The translations under genes and the position numbers were made by a program. The notes under the pieces were generated by a model that was not told where the DNA came from, made no database searches, and was given only the letters and a program-made list of their open reading frames with translations. From Aquipuribacter hungaricus (GTDB taxonomy: Bacteria; Actinomycetota; Actinomycetes; Actinomycetales; JBBAYJ01): a stretch of 64,000 bases of DNA. Location: NCBI RefSeq assembly GCF_042663885.1, contig NZ_JBHSXV010000001.1, one strand, 5' to 3'. Positions 16,023 to 23,190 of this stretch are shown piece by piece (positions within the stretch are counted from its first letter, which is position 1; every line of letters begins with the position of its first letter).

Positions 16023-17123
16023 TCACTTCCATGCTTGCAAGGCGCTGTTCACGGATGGGGCGTCCTTAACAAGCGACGTCCTCCAGTCAAGACGTCCGCG
16101 GTGCTGGAGCTGTCCGACTACTACGATGTGCGCCACGCCCAGCGCAACAGCCACCTCGTTCACCCATGATGCGCTTATTCGGGGCGGGGCGGCAGGAAAG
16201 CCGTTCGAGAAGCAAAGGTGCCCTGCCTTGCTGTTCGCTTCCTGCTCCTGGTCGCTCTGCGAGCCGTTCTCGCCGTCAAGGGATTCGACGATGAGCCGAT
16301 CCGCGTCGACGTGCCGCAGTAAGAGGTGGGCGACTTCGTGAAGCAAGGTGAAGAGCACCTTGTCCAGCCTTTTTCCCCGACCTGACAGGCCAATGACTGG
16401 AACGCCTCCGACAAACATTGCACAGCCGTCGATCTTGGCTCCTGGAAATGCCTCGACATACACCAATCGGACTCCAACCTCGCTGAATTGTTCCTCAAGG
16501 TCCCTGAAGTCTTCCGCGGACTTAAGCTTTTTGGCCAGCGACTCAGCAAGTGCCAGCAGGGCCGATTCCGAATATTGGGCCTGCGGCAGCGCCTGGCGCG
16601 CCCTCTTGCGAACGCATGCCACCCAAACGCGTTGAAGCCCGCTTAGATCCTCACGCGGGTTGGCCCGTCTGGCAGCCGCAGCGATGTCTGGTTCATCCTC
16701 TAGGGAGTCGAGCTCGAAGAGATCCATGACCTCGGCCTCCAGCTCTTCGAGGGAACTACCGGTCAGGAATCCGCGTCGTTTGAGCAGTTGTATCGGGCCT
16801 TTGTCGTTCAAGCGGGCGCGGCGTCGCACCTCGTCTAGCCTCACCTGCGTCTGTGGGTTCCGTGACTGCTCAACAAGCAGGTGTTGATCTTGGTGGTTGA
16901 GCCAATATTCGGCGGTGTGCCCAAGGGCGGCACCAAGCTGGGCGGCTGAGTCCCGGGTGATCTCTTTCTTGCCATTGATGATCTCTGAGACGAATTGGGT
17001 GGGGCGGTCCAGCACCACCGCAAAGTCGGCTTGCGTCCACCCTCTCGCTTGGAGCTCCCGCTCCAAGATCTCCCCCACCGGCACGGGCGCGATCGGCAGC
17101 GGGTCGTGTCCGGCTGTGCTCAT
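16023..17123 (-). CDS. HTH-ImmA/IrrE metallopeptidase, HigA-like antitoxin
   Basis: A 366-residue fusion. Residues about 16-75 form a HigA/VapI-type helix-turn-helix (GEILERELQARGWTQADFA, then INGKKEITRDSAAQLGAALG). Residues about 200-350 form an ImmA/IrrE-type zinc peptidase domain with HEVAH at 262-266 and a downstream acidic segment DQEQEAN that can supply the third ligand. The start ATG overlaps the stop of the upstream small gene as ATGA, the order seen in higBA-type modules. A likely role is autorepressor and antitoxin; peptidase activity is inferred. Just after DQEQEAN the sequence (residues about 302-313) departs from the family, while another frame there reads FASRTAFLPPRP, suggesting paired frameshifts. 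Base composition is less GC-rich than in the neighbours. Confidence 0.78.
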   Translation of the reverse strand: MSTAGHDPLPIAPVPVGEILERELQARGWTQADFAVVLDRPTQFVSEIINGKKEITRDSAAQLGAALGHTAEYWLNHQDQHLLVEQSRNPQTQVRLDEVRRRARLNDKGPIQLLKRRGFLTGSSLEELEAEVMDLFELDSLEDEPDIAAAARRANPREDLSGLQRVWVACVRKRARQALPQAQYSESALLALAESLAKKLKSAEDFRDLEEQFSEVGVRLVYVEAFPGAKIDGCAMFVGGVPVIGLSGRGKRLDKVLFTLLHEVAHLLLRHVDADRLIVESLDGENGSQSDQEQEANSKAGHLCFSNGFPAAPPRISASWVNEVAVALGVAHIVVVGQLQHRGRLDWRTSLVKDAPSVNSALQAWK

Positions 17124-17485
17124 CGCGCTGTGCCCGTCTCTTCGTAGTCCCCGAGATTGAAGAGCACGGCACCCGCGCTCCCGTCGCCCTTGAACGTCAG
17201 GCCGATGACACGCCCCGACGTCAAGGTCGCCTGCGCTCGGTCAGGGTCGTCTGGCCCACTTGGCTCGATGCCGAGCAGGCGTGTGTTCCGTAGGTCCGTG
17301 TGGACACGGGCCGCGCGGGCGCACTGCACAAGCAGCCGGAAGTCGGCGATCTCAGAGTCACTCCATCCTTCGGGACGGCTGGTTGGGTCGGTAGCGACGC
17401 GTCGCAGCTCTTCGTCGAGGTACGACCGGTCCACGCGACTGCTTCCTATCACCCATGGGCTGATGAACATGTCATCGGGAACCAT
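17120..17485 (-). CDS. HigB/RelE-like toxin, predicted
   Basis: A 121-residue protein directly upstream of, and overlapping by 4 bp, the HTH-ImmA gene. The segment DEELRRVATDPTSRPEGWSD followed by FRLLVQCARAARVHTDLRN has the layout of HigB-type toxins that pair with HTH-ImmA antitoxins (a short helix, 'RP.GW', then an 'f...v..ir.a.d..dLr.l' helix), and the end VIGLTFKGDGSAGAVLFNLG would be the closing beta strands. RelE-fold toxins cleave mRNA on the ribosome. The family call rests on pattern and context, with no strictly conserved catalytic residue that I can point to. ATG 17485 or the internal ATG at 17470 could be the start. Confidence 0.6.
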   Translation of the reverse strand: MVPDDMFISPWVIGSSRVDRSYLDEELRRVATDPTSRPEGWSDSEIADFRLLVQCARAARVHTDLRNTRLLGIEPSGPDDPDRAQATLTSGRVIGLTFKGDGSAGAVLFNLGDYEETGTAR

Positions 17486-17541
17486 ACGGCTGCTTGGCCG
17501 GGTGACAACTGCGCGACACTCCGCCTGGCTCGATGACTGTT

Positions 17542-17577
17542 CATCACCCTAGGGGTGATGGACAGCATGGTACTGTC
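17542..17577. promoter_or_regulatory. Two adjacent dyads in the toxin/ubiquitin-like divergent promoter
   Basis: CATCACCC (17542-17549) and GGGTGATG (17553-17560) form a perfect 8-bp inverted repeat with spacer TAG. Immediately next, GACAG (17561-17565) and CTGTC (17573-17577) form a second dyad. They lie 57 bp upstream of the toxin start and about 50 bp upstream of the ubiquitin-like gene start. The HTH antitoxin is the obvious candidate to bind the first dyad, and that would place the divergent operon under the same control. Confidence 0.5.
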
Positions 17578-17625
17578 GGTGACGTTGTTGGATTGGCTGA
17601 CGACATCGAGCACAGGAGGGCTGCC

Positions 17626-17967
17626 ATGCCGGCACCTGACGCACGCACAGAAGAGGCAGGCACCGCGGCCGAAGGGAAGGGGAAGCCGACTCCACCGGGC
17701 CACCTCGTGGTGCAGGTGTACAACGAGGACGCCGGTGGTCCGCCGCTACGCGTCAGCAGCGGCCCGGGCGAAAAGCTGTCCAAGGTCGTTGACGCCGTGT
17801 ACCGGGCGCTGGGGGTCACGCAAAAATCGGAGGACCGTCTCACCTGCCTGGCGACCGGCGAGGATGTCCGGCAGTACAGCGAGCTGCACCTGAGGGAGTA
17901 CGCCGCCGGGCAGTGCAGCGACCTGGTCTGGACGTTCGCCCGCGACACCGGCGGCGCCCGTGCCTGA
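17626..17967 (+). CDS. Ubiquitin-like modifier protein with Gly-Gly-Ala-Arg-Ala end
   Basis: A 113-residue protein, disordered over about the first 25 residues and then a predicted beta-grasp fold (HLVVQVYNED, LSKVVDAVYRALG, EDRLTCLATGEDV, SELHLREYAAG, SDLVWTFAR). It ends TGG-ARA, that is Gly109-Gly110 plus three residues, as in ubiquitin precursors that need trimming to expose Gly-Gly. ATG 17626 has the strong site AGGAGGG at 17614. The next gene starts within its last codons. With E2-like, JAMM and E1-like genes following in order, it is the predicted modifier of a bacterial conjugation system. Sequence identity to ubiquitin is not evident, so fold and role are inferred. Confidence 0.75.
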   Translation: MPAPDARTEEAGTAAEGKGKPTPPGHLVVQVYNEDAGGPPLRVSSGPGEKLSKVVDAVYRALGVTQKSEDRLTCLATGEDVRQYSELHLREYAAGQCSDLVWTFARDTGGARA

Positions 17968-18529
17968 CCCGAGCCCGGTCGACCCCCAGGTGGCAGCGGC
18001 GCTGTTGAGCGCGCACCTGGCCGACTTCTTCCAGCACTCCCCCCGCGTAAGCGACGCTTCGGGCTGGGCCTACGAGGTCACCGACGACCCCCTCGTCGCC
18101 CTGGTCCATCTTCCTGCACGCCCTCTGACGAGCGGTCGGGACGACACCTACACCGTGCGGCTCGATGCCTCCTGCTACGACACCTGGCCGGTGTCGGCCA
18201 CCTTCGTGGAGCGCCAAGACGGGCACTGGCGGCGGGCCCGACTCGGCACCCCTGCATTCCCCCTGCTCCTCGGCTCCCCCGGCGCACCCCCCGGGCCCGG
18301 TCCCGGCTTCCAGTTCGCCCTCCACGACGAGTACCCGTTCACGGACCACCCCGACCAGCTCATCTGCTTCTCCTACAACCTGGGCTACTACCGCAGCGGG
18401 CACACACCCGCGGCAGGACAGGCCTGGCGGCCAGGCAAGGACCGCCTCGACGCGACCCTCACCCGCATCCACAGGGCACTCCAGAGCGCTGCCTACGCCG
18501 GGCCGTCGCGCACAGCCGACGCCGCATGA
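17960..18529 (+). CDS. E2-like ubiquitin-conjugating protein
   Basis: A 189-residue protein whose layout fits the UBC fold: an N-terminal helix (VAAALLSAHLADFFQHS), a strand meander ending in YDTWPVSATFVE (the usual YP..P.v.F motif), then DHPDQLICFSYN with Cys136 where the catalytic cysteine sits, and a terminal helix after QAWRPGKDRLDATLTRIHRAL that resembles the W-p-x-t helix of E2 enzymes. It would accept the modifier from the E1-like protein and pass it to targets. GTG 17960 overlaps the end of the ubiquitin-like gene, and its stop overlaps the JAMM gene start as ATGA. A second cysteine, Cys72, lies in the strand before YP and is less likely catalytic. Confidence 0.7.
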   Translation: MPDPSPVDPQVAAALLSAHLADFFQHSPRVSDASGWAYEVTDDPLVALVHLPARPLTSGRDDTYTVRLDASCYDTWPVSATFVERQDGHWRRARLGTPAFPLLLGSPGAPPGPGPGFQFALHDEYPFTDHPDQLICFSYNLGYYRSGHTPAAGQAWRPGKDRLDATLTRIHRALQSAAYAGPSRTADAA

Positions 18530-19131
18530 GCACCACAGTCCGCGTCCCTGATGCTGTCTGGCAGGACCTTCTCGGCCTGTTCGAACAGCATCAGCCCGGT
18601 GTTGAGCGCATCGCCTACCTCGACGGCTTTCGCGTCGACGAGAACGGATACCCCGGCTCGGCCGGCGATGCCGAGGTCTACATCGCGACGACGGTGGTCG
18701 TCCCCGACGCCCTCCTGAGGCGTGGGAACTACGTCGTTCCGGCAGAGGCCATTAGCCGGGCGGGGCAGCACCTGCGCACCCGGCGAATGACGCGCGTCGC
18801 ACAGGTCCACTCCCACGGCGACGATTGGGTTGAGCACTCCGGCACCGACGACGAACGCGCCTACAGCCAGCGCCCCGGGTCCCTGTCCATCGTGGTCCCC
18901 TTCCACGGCACCGAACGCCCGGACATCTCCGACTGCGGCGTCCATCTCCGGACCACGAGCGGATGGCAGAGAGTGCCGGCCGAATCGGTCATCACAACCA
19001 TTCCGTCAGCCCTCGACCACAGGAGCACGACTTGGACGCCCCGGCCGAACCCGACCCCCAGTGGAGGCACCTCCTCCCCATTCCGGGCGTGGACGAGGAG
19101 CGTGCTCCGGCGTCTCGGCCCATCCACGTAG
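18526..19131 (+). CDS. JAMM/JAB metallopeptidase, deubiquitinase-like
   Basis: A 201-residue Mov34/MPN-type zinc peptidase. The full JAMM motif HxHx7Sx2D is present as H95, H97, S105 and D108 in QVHSHGDDWVEHSGTDD, and E27 in GVERIAYLDG is the likely catalytic glutamate. In eukaryotic and prokaryotic relatives such enzymes cleave the bond after the modifier's Gly-Gly, so here it could mature the precursor and reverse conjugation. ATG 18526 overlaps the E2-like stop. The last 40 residues are low complexity and overlap the next gene by about 100 bp. The order is modifier, E2, JAMM, E1, whereas I recall the described ISG15-like (Bil) operons as modifier, E2, E1, peptidase. Confidence 0.85.
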   Translation: MSTTVRVPDAVWQDLLGLFEQHQPGVERIAYLDGFRVDENGYPGSAGDAEVYIATTVVVPDALLRRGNYVVPAEAISRAGQHLRTRRMTRVAQVHSHGDDWVEHSGTDDERAYSQRPGSLSIVVPFHGTERPDISDCGVHLRTTSGWQRVPAESVITTIPSALDHRSTTWTPRPNPTPSGGTSSPFRAWTRSVLRRLGPST

Positions 19132-20582
19132 TCATCGATGTAGACCCGGATCTCGCTGGCCAGGCGGGCCTCCAGCACCTGCTGTGGCTGCTCGTCGCCC
19201 TCCTGACCAGGAGCACGCGAGAGCTCATAGCGAACGTCCGCCTCGAGACCATCGATGCGCCTCTACTACCAGGCATCGACCCCAGCTCCCCCGACGGCGG
19301 GCATTCCCTGGTCGCCGCCCTGAAGGCAGCGGCCGACGCTTTCGGGGTCGAGGCCGCGCCTGTTATGAACGACTGGGACGCGGTCGAGCGTCCTGACCTC
19401 GTCCTCCAGATCGGCGGCACGGTCGCTGTGCGGAGCGCAAGCAATGTCCTTCACGTCTCGGCGGCCGGATGGGCGGGAGCCGTCACCGCACAACCCGACG
19501 GCGACCTCCCGCTCGACCTGAACAGCAGGAACCCCTTCGGCCCGTACGTCGCCGCCTGTCTGGCCGCCGGCCAGGCGTACATGTACGCCCGGGTCCGCGG
19601 CCACGAGCTGTCGACCGCCGCCCTCGACGCGTGGTCGCTGGAGCAGGACCCGTCGAACCTGCCGAGGGACGCCGTTGCCTACCGAGGTGAGCCAGCAGTG
19701 CACCTCGACCACGTGCTCGCCGGAGTCGGGGCAGTGGGTTCCGCACTCCTGCAGACACTGTGGGCCTACCAGCCCGCGGCCGGGACGGTCCGAGCAGCCG
19801 ACGCCGACCCTCAAGGCGTGGACGACACTAACCTAAACCGCTGTCTGCCCTTCCATCGCAGCGATCTGGGACAGCCAAAAGCCCACGTCGCCGCCCGCCG
19901 GCTCAGCGGACACCACGGCCTGGTGGTCGAACCACTCCACGACGTCGCCGAGACGCTCGTCGGCCCGCGCACGAACCTGGTGAGCGCAGTCGACACACCG
20001 GAAGCGCGCGCGGCGCTCCAGGACAAGTACCCGGCGTCTGCGGTCCAGGCCTCCACCGCCGGACTCCGACTGGAGATGCTGCGTGTCGACCCCAACCACG
20101 GGACCGCATGCCTGCGCTGCTTCAACCCTCCCCACGAACGGACGCCTGACAGCGAAATATGGGCACAGGTCGCCGAGATGGACGACGACGCCATCGCGGC
20201 CCACGCCGCAGCGGTCGGCACCGATCCTCATCAGGTCCGGCACTGGGGCCGTACGGGAGGCTGCGGCCAGGTCGGTGACGCCCTCCTGGCACGGCTTCGA
20301 CCCTCAGACGGCGGTGCCGCTCAGTTCTCCGTGGGGTTCATGTCGGTCCTGGCCGGCACCCTGCTCGCCGCCCAGGTCATCAAGGACGCCGTCCGCCGCG
20401 ACGGCGAGCCGCGGGACGCGGCGTACGCGGTCCCACTGAACGGACCGACAGCAAGGTTCGTGACCAACTGCTTGGACTCGGCCCATGCCCCCGCAGGCGC
20501 CCGCCGCTACGCCAGAGACAAGACCTGCCCAGCCTGTGAAGGAGTTCGGCGAGACGTCTGGGCCCAGCGCTACACCGGCTAA
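19032..20582 (+). CDS. E1-like ThiF-family activating enzyme
   Basis: A 516-residue E1-like enzyme that should adenylate the C-terminal glycine of the modifier. An N-terminal accessory domain of about 220 residues precedes the ThiF/MoeB fold. Visible there are the nucleotide loop GVGAVG (residues 231-236), DDTNLNRCLPF with the arginine and asparagine that contact ATP (264-274), K283 in LGQPKAHVA and D321 in SAVDTPEAR. Zinc ligands are C360/C363 (CLRC) and C499/C502 (CPAC). C411 in TGGCGQVGD is a candidate for the thioester cysteine. TTG 19032 is chosen because AGGAG lies at 19021-19025, six bases upstream; an earlier ATG at 18963 is possible. It overlaps the JAMM gene. Confidence 0.82.
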   Translation: MDAPAEPDPQWRHLLPIPGVDEERAPASRPIHVVIDVDPDLAGQAGLQHLLWLLVALLTRSTRELIANVRLETIDAPLLPGIDPSSPDGGHSLVAALKAAADAFGVEAAPVMNDWDAVERPDLVLQIGGTVAVRSASNVLHVSAAGWAGAVTAQPDGDLPLDLNSRNPFGPYVAACLAAGQAYMYARVRGHELSTAALDAWSLEQDPSNLPRDAVAYRGEPAVHLDHVLAGVGAVGSALLQTLWAYQPAAGTVRAADADPQGVDDTNLNRCLPFHRSDLGQPKAHVAARRLSGHHGLVVEPLHDVAETLVGPRTNLVSAVDTPEARAALQDKYPASAVQASTAGLRLEMLRVDPNHGTACLRCFNPPHERTPDSEIWAQVAEMDDDAIAAHAAAVGTDPHQVRHWGRTGGCGQVGDALLARLRPSDGGAAQFSVGFMSVLAGTLLAAQVIKDAVRRDGEPRDAAYAVPLNGPTARFVTNCLDSAHAPAGARRYARDKTCPACEGVRRDVWAQRYTG

Positions 20583-20794
20583 ACCGTGGTGGCCGCGGTC
20601 GCGACTTTGCAAGGGAGACAGAGCCACGGCCCGTCACAGTGTCTAGGGCCATCGCAGCCGGACGCGGCGACATATAGGGGCGGTGGTCGAGCACCTCCGG
20701 ACAGGGGGCGGGTCAGACGACCGCCAGGGCTCGCCTGCCCCCTTGCGTGAAGAGACGGCGCGCCGGCCGTCACCACCGCGTCTGGAGGCCAGCC
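20583..20794. other. Gap after the ubiquitin-like operon
   Basis: About 210 bases with no supported gene. CATATAGGGG near 20670 is AT-richer than its surroundings and could hold a -10 element for the small gene at 20795, but no matching -35 is clear. No terminator hairpin with a T tract is visible after the E1-like gene. Confidence 0.35.
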
Positions 20795-21055
20795 ATGGGC
20801 AGCAGCAATGAGCACGCGCCGGCTTGCCTTGAGGCAAACGCGAGCTTCCGCAACGTCCCGATCGCAGATGCCGCAGGCGGGTGTAGGTGGGTAGCCGTCG
20901 ACCACGACGCCGCCGTCGAGCTGGTGCGACGCACCCGGGCAGCCCAGGGGCTGCCTGCTCGGATCGAGGACCGAGCCGCCCGCGCCCGCGTCCTGGATCT
21001 TCTGGCCGGCGCGATGTCGCTCGCTCGCGCGGGACATCACGTCGCATGGAACTAG
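20795..21055 (+). CDS. Small conserved-looking hypothetical protein
   Basis: An 86-residue protein, MGSSNEHAPACLEANASF at the start and a helical second half (DAAVELVRRTRAAQG and ARARVLDLLAGAMSLARAG). ATG 20795 is supported by GGAGG at 20784-20788, six bases upstream. It is convergent with the large serine recombinase and their ends overlap by 4 bp. No domain is recognised. Its position beside the recombinase makes an accessory role such as a directionality factor conceivable, but no DNA-binding motif is obvious. Confidence 0.5.
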   Translation: MGSSNEHAPACLEANASFRNVPIADAAGGCRWVAVDHDAAVELVRRTRAAQGLPARIEDRAARARVLDLLAGAMSLARAGHHVAWN

Positions 21056-22485
21056 CCCAGCCAGACGATCTCGACGCGGGCCGCGTCGACCCGGTTGCCG
21101 CCGTGCGTCGACGGGTGCACAACCACGGATTGCAGCAACCCGGTCAAGAGCGACCGCTGCTGCTGCAGCGTGAGGGCAGCCCAATGCCCGGTGAACTCGT
21201 CCACGGTCCTTGGGACATCTCGTAGAAGCCTGTTGCGGGCCGTCGTCGCGTAGCGCGCCTCGATACTCTCGAGGCGTTGGGCGAGGGCGTTCCTCGCGGT
21301 GAGCCACTCGGCGGCGCGGATGGAGCCAGCCGCATAGAGGGCGGCCAACTCCTCGAGCTGCGCTCTCACTCCGGCGGCCCCCTCGTCCACGGGCGGGACC
21401 GGATCAGGCTCGAAGGCCACGTCACCTGCCAGCGCCTCAATGACAGCTGCGACGACGAGTCCGTCGAGTGCGTCTGCATTGATCGTCAGACGACCGCATC
21501 GGGCCAGGCCCGGCTGCTTCGAACAGACGTACCGGCGCGTGCCGCGAGCGGAGTCAACGTGGCCGGTGAGGGGCGCCCGGCATCGACCACATCGCGCCAG
21601 CGCGGCAGACAGCAGGTAGGTGGAGCGCCCAGGACGCCCTCCCGTCCTGCGTGCCGGGTCTCCGAGCAAAGCCCTCAGTCTCTCGGTCGTCTCGCGGTCC
21701 AAGATGGCGGGCCAGGTCCCCGGCGCGACGAGTTCGCCGGTCCCTCGACCGCGGCTGCGCTCGCCACGACCCGGCGTCGGCGTGTGCTCCCGCCAGCCGC
21801 AGTAGCGAGCTGCGGTGATCATGGACCGAAGGTTGGGTCCCCGCCATGTGCCCGTGCGACCGCTGGGGGTGGGGACCTGGCGCTCATTGAGGGATTGAGC
21901 AATGCCAGCCAGGCTGTCGCCGCGCAGGATGCGATCGCTGATCTCGCGCACCACAGCGGCTTGCACGTCATCGACGGCGAAGCTGCCGTCCAGGTTGCGC
22001 CGGTACCCGTAGCCAAGCTGGCCCTGAACCTTGCCGGCCTGTGCCTCCTGCAGCCGGGCCCTCCGGACGCGTTCAGACTTCTGCTCGCTCTCGTGGCGCG
22101 CTGCCGCACCGAGCATTCGGGCGACCATTCGCCCTGCCGCCGTAGACAGGTCGAGGTCGCCGGCTCGCACAGTGAGCGTCGCGACATTCTGCCGATCACA
22201 CGCCTCGATGTAGGCCTCGAGCTCGGAGGGCGAGCGGTGCAGTCGGTCGGTGTGCCAGGCGACGACCGCGTCGAGTTGACCGGTCTGAATGTCGTTCAAG
22301 AGGGCTTGGTACCCCGGTCTTGTCCTGCCGCTGTAGGCCGAGATGTCGTTGTCCTCGTACACGGCGACGACCGGCCAGCCGCGCTGCTCGACGAGCTGCT
22401 CGCAGTCCTGTCGCTGTCGGGAGACCCCCAGCCCTGCACCTGTGCGGTCGGCGGAGATGCGGCAGTAGATGCCAACCCTCGTCAC
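21052..22485 (-). CDS. Large serine recombinase (integrase)
   Basis: A 477-residue serine integrase. The resolvase domain begins TRVGIYCRISADRTGAG with nucleophile S11 and contains the catalytic-site arginine segment VVAWHTDRLHRSPSELEAY. The recombinase domain follows (about residues 155-270: LGYGYRRNLDGSF, LRSMITAARYCGWREH). A zinc ribbon has C299/C302 (CGRC) and C321/C330, then a coiled-coil-like segment RAQLEELAALYAAGSIRAAEW. These are the parts of integrases that move phages and conjugative elements. The 5' end lies 35 bp from the point where cpaF loses its homology, the expected position of an integrase gene beside its attachment site. Confidence 0.92.
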   Translation of the reverse strand: MTRVGIYCRISADRTGAGLGVSRQRQDCEQLVEQRGWPVVAVYEDNDISAYSGRTRPGYQALLNDIQTGQLDAVVAWHTDRLHRSPSELEAYIEACDRQNVATLTVRAGDLDLSTAAGRMVARMLGAAARHESEQKSERVRRARLQEAQAGKVQGQLGYGYRRNLDGSFAVDDVQAAVVREISDRILRGDSLAGIAQSLNERQVPTPSGRTGTWRGPNLRSMITAARYCGWREHTPTPGRGERSRGRGTGELVAPGTWPAILDRETTERLRALLGDPARRTGGRPGRSTYLLSAALARCGRCRAPLTGHVDSARGTRRYVCSKQPGLARCGRLTINADALDGLVVAAVIEALAGDVAFEPDPVPPVDEGAAGVRAQLEELAALYAAGSIRAAEWLTARNALAQRLESIEARYATTARNRLLRDVPRTVDEFTGHWAALTLQQQRSLLTGLLQSVVVHPSTHGGNRVDAARVEIVWLG

Positions 22486-22500
22486 CCCTGCAGGGTACTT

Positions 22501-22992
22501 CTAAGAGTGGGCTGTCTTGACGGCCCAGTGGCGCCGCGTGATGTCGGGGATGACCACGTGTAGCCGGGAGCCGTCCGGCAGCGTCGCGTCGACGAACGGG
22601 CTCGAGAGGTCCACCCGTCGCCCGCTCGTCTTGAGCATGCGCTCGACGAGGTCGCGCACCGCGGCGTCGGTGAGGATGGTGGTGGTGAGCTCGGAGATCC
22701 CCTGCCGGGCGACGAACACCTTGCCCGGCTCGTTGATCCACACCTCCTCGACCTCGGGGTCGTCGAGGTAGGGCTGGAGGGGACCGAAGCCGACGACCGC
22801 GTCGAGCACCTGCTTGACCGTGGACGACGCGTCGAGGACGGGCGCGAGGGTGCCCGACAGCGAGCGCTCGTCGTAGTCGGCGACCAGGTCCTCGACCAGA
22901 CGGCGCATGCCGCCCGGGTCCCGGTCGGGGTCCAGGTTGCGTCGGCGGATGAGCTCGCGCGCCTCGCCGACGACCGCCGTCACCGCGTCCAC
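22501..22992 (-). pseudogene. cpaF: CpaF/TadA-type secretion ATPase, truncated at its 3' end
   Basis: The first 163 residues of a CpaF/TadA secretion ATPase are intact: a GTG start at 22992, RRLVEDLVADYDERSLSG, LDAVVGFGPLQPYLDDPEV, EEVWINEPGKVFVAR and DGSRLHVVIPDITRRHWAVK. Family members continue after RRHWAVNIRKF to the Walker A and B motifs and total about 400-480 residues. Here the reading turns into AHS and stops at 22501, so the ATPase core is gone. The break coincides with the recombinase flank, consistent with element insertion into this gene. Neither the 3' part nor the usual tadB/tadC genes occur elsewhere in the window. The protein cannot hydrolyse ATP. Confidence 0.85.
22510..22530. 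other. Putative attachment-site junction in cpaF
   Basis: Homology to CpaF ends at the codons for WAV (bases around 22519-22530, + strand CGGCCCAGTG) and foreign sequence begins at about 22518. The recombinase gene starts 30 bp further left. The short core shared by both attachment halves should lie here, but the other half is outside the window, so its exact bases cannot be read. Confidence 0.5.
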
Positions 22993-23190
22993 GCCACCCC
23001 CCTCGGTCGCCCGCGGACCCCTGCCGCCGGCGCTCGCACCATACGAACTCCGAGACCGGCGGTGCTAGAGCCGGACGGGCCACCTGTGGACGACGCTCCG
23101 GCGTCCACAGCCTCCGGTCCGTGACCACCGCCGTGCACCCGCGGACGGGCAGCGTGTCCTCGACGGTGGTGGGCACGGGAGGGGGGCGCG

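Noticed and set aside
15841..16032. tRNA or other structured RNA in the AT-richer gap
   Set aside because: No cloverleaf with a T-loop GTTCGAATC-like sequence could be folded by eye on either strand.
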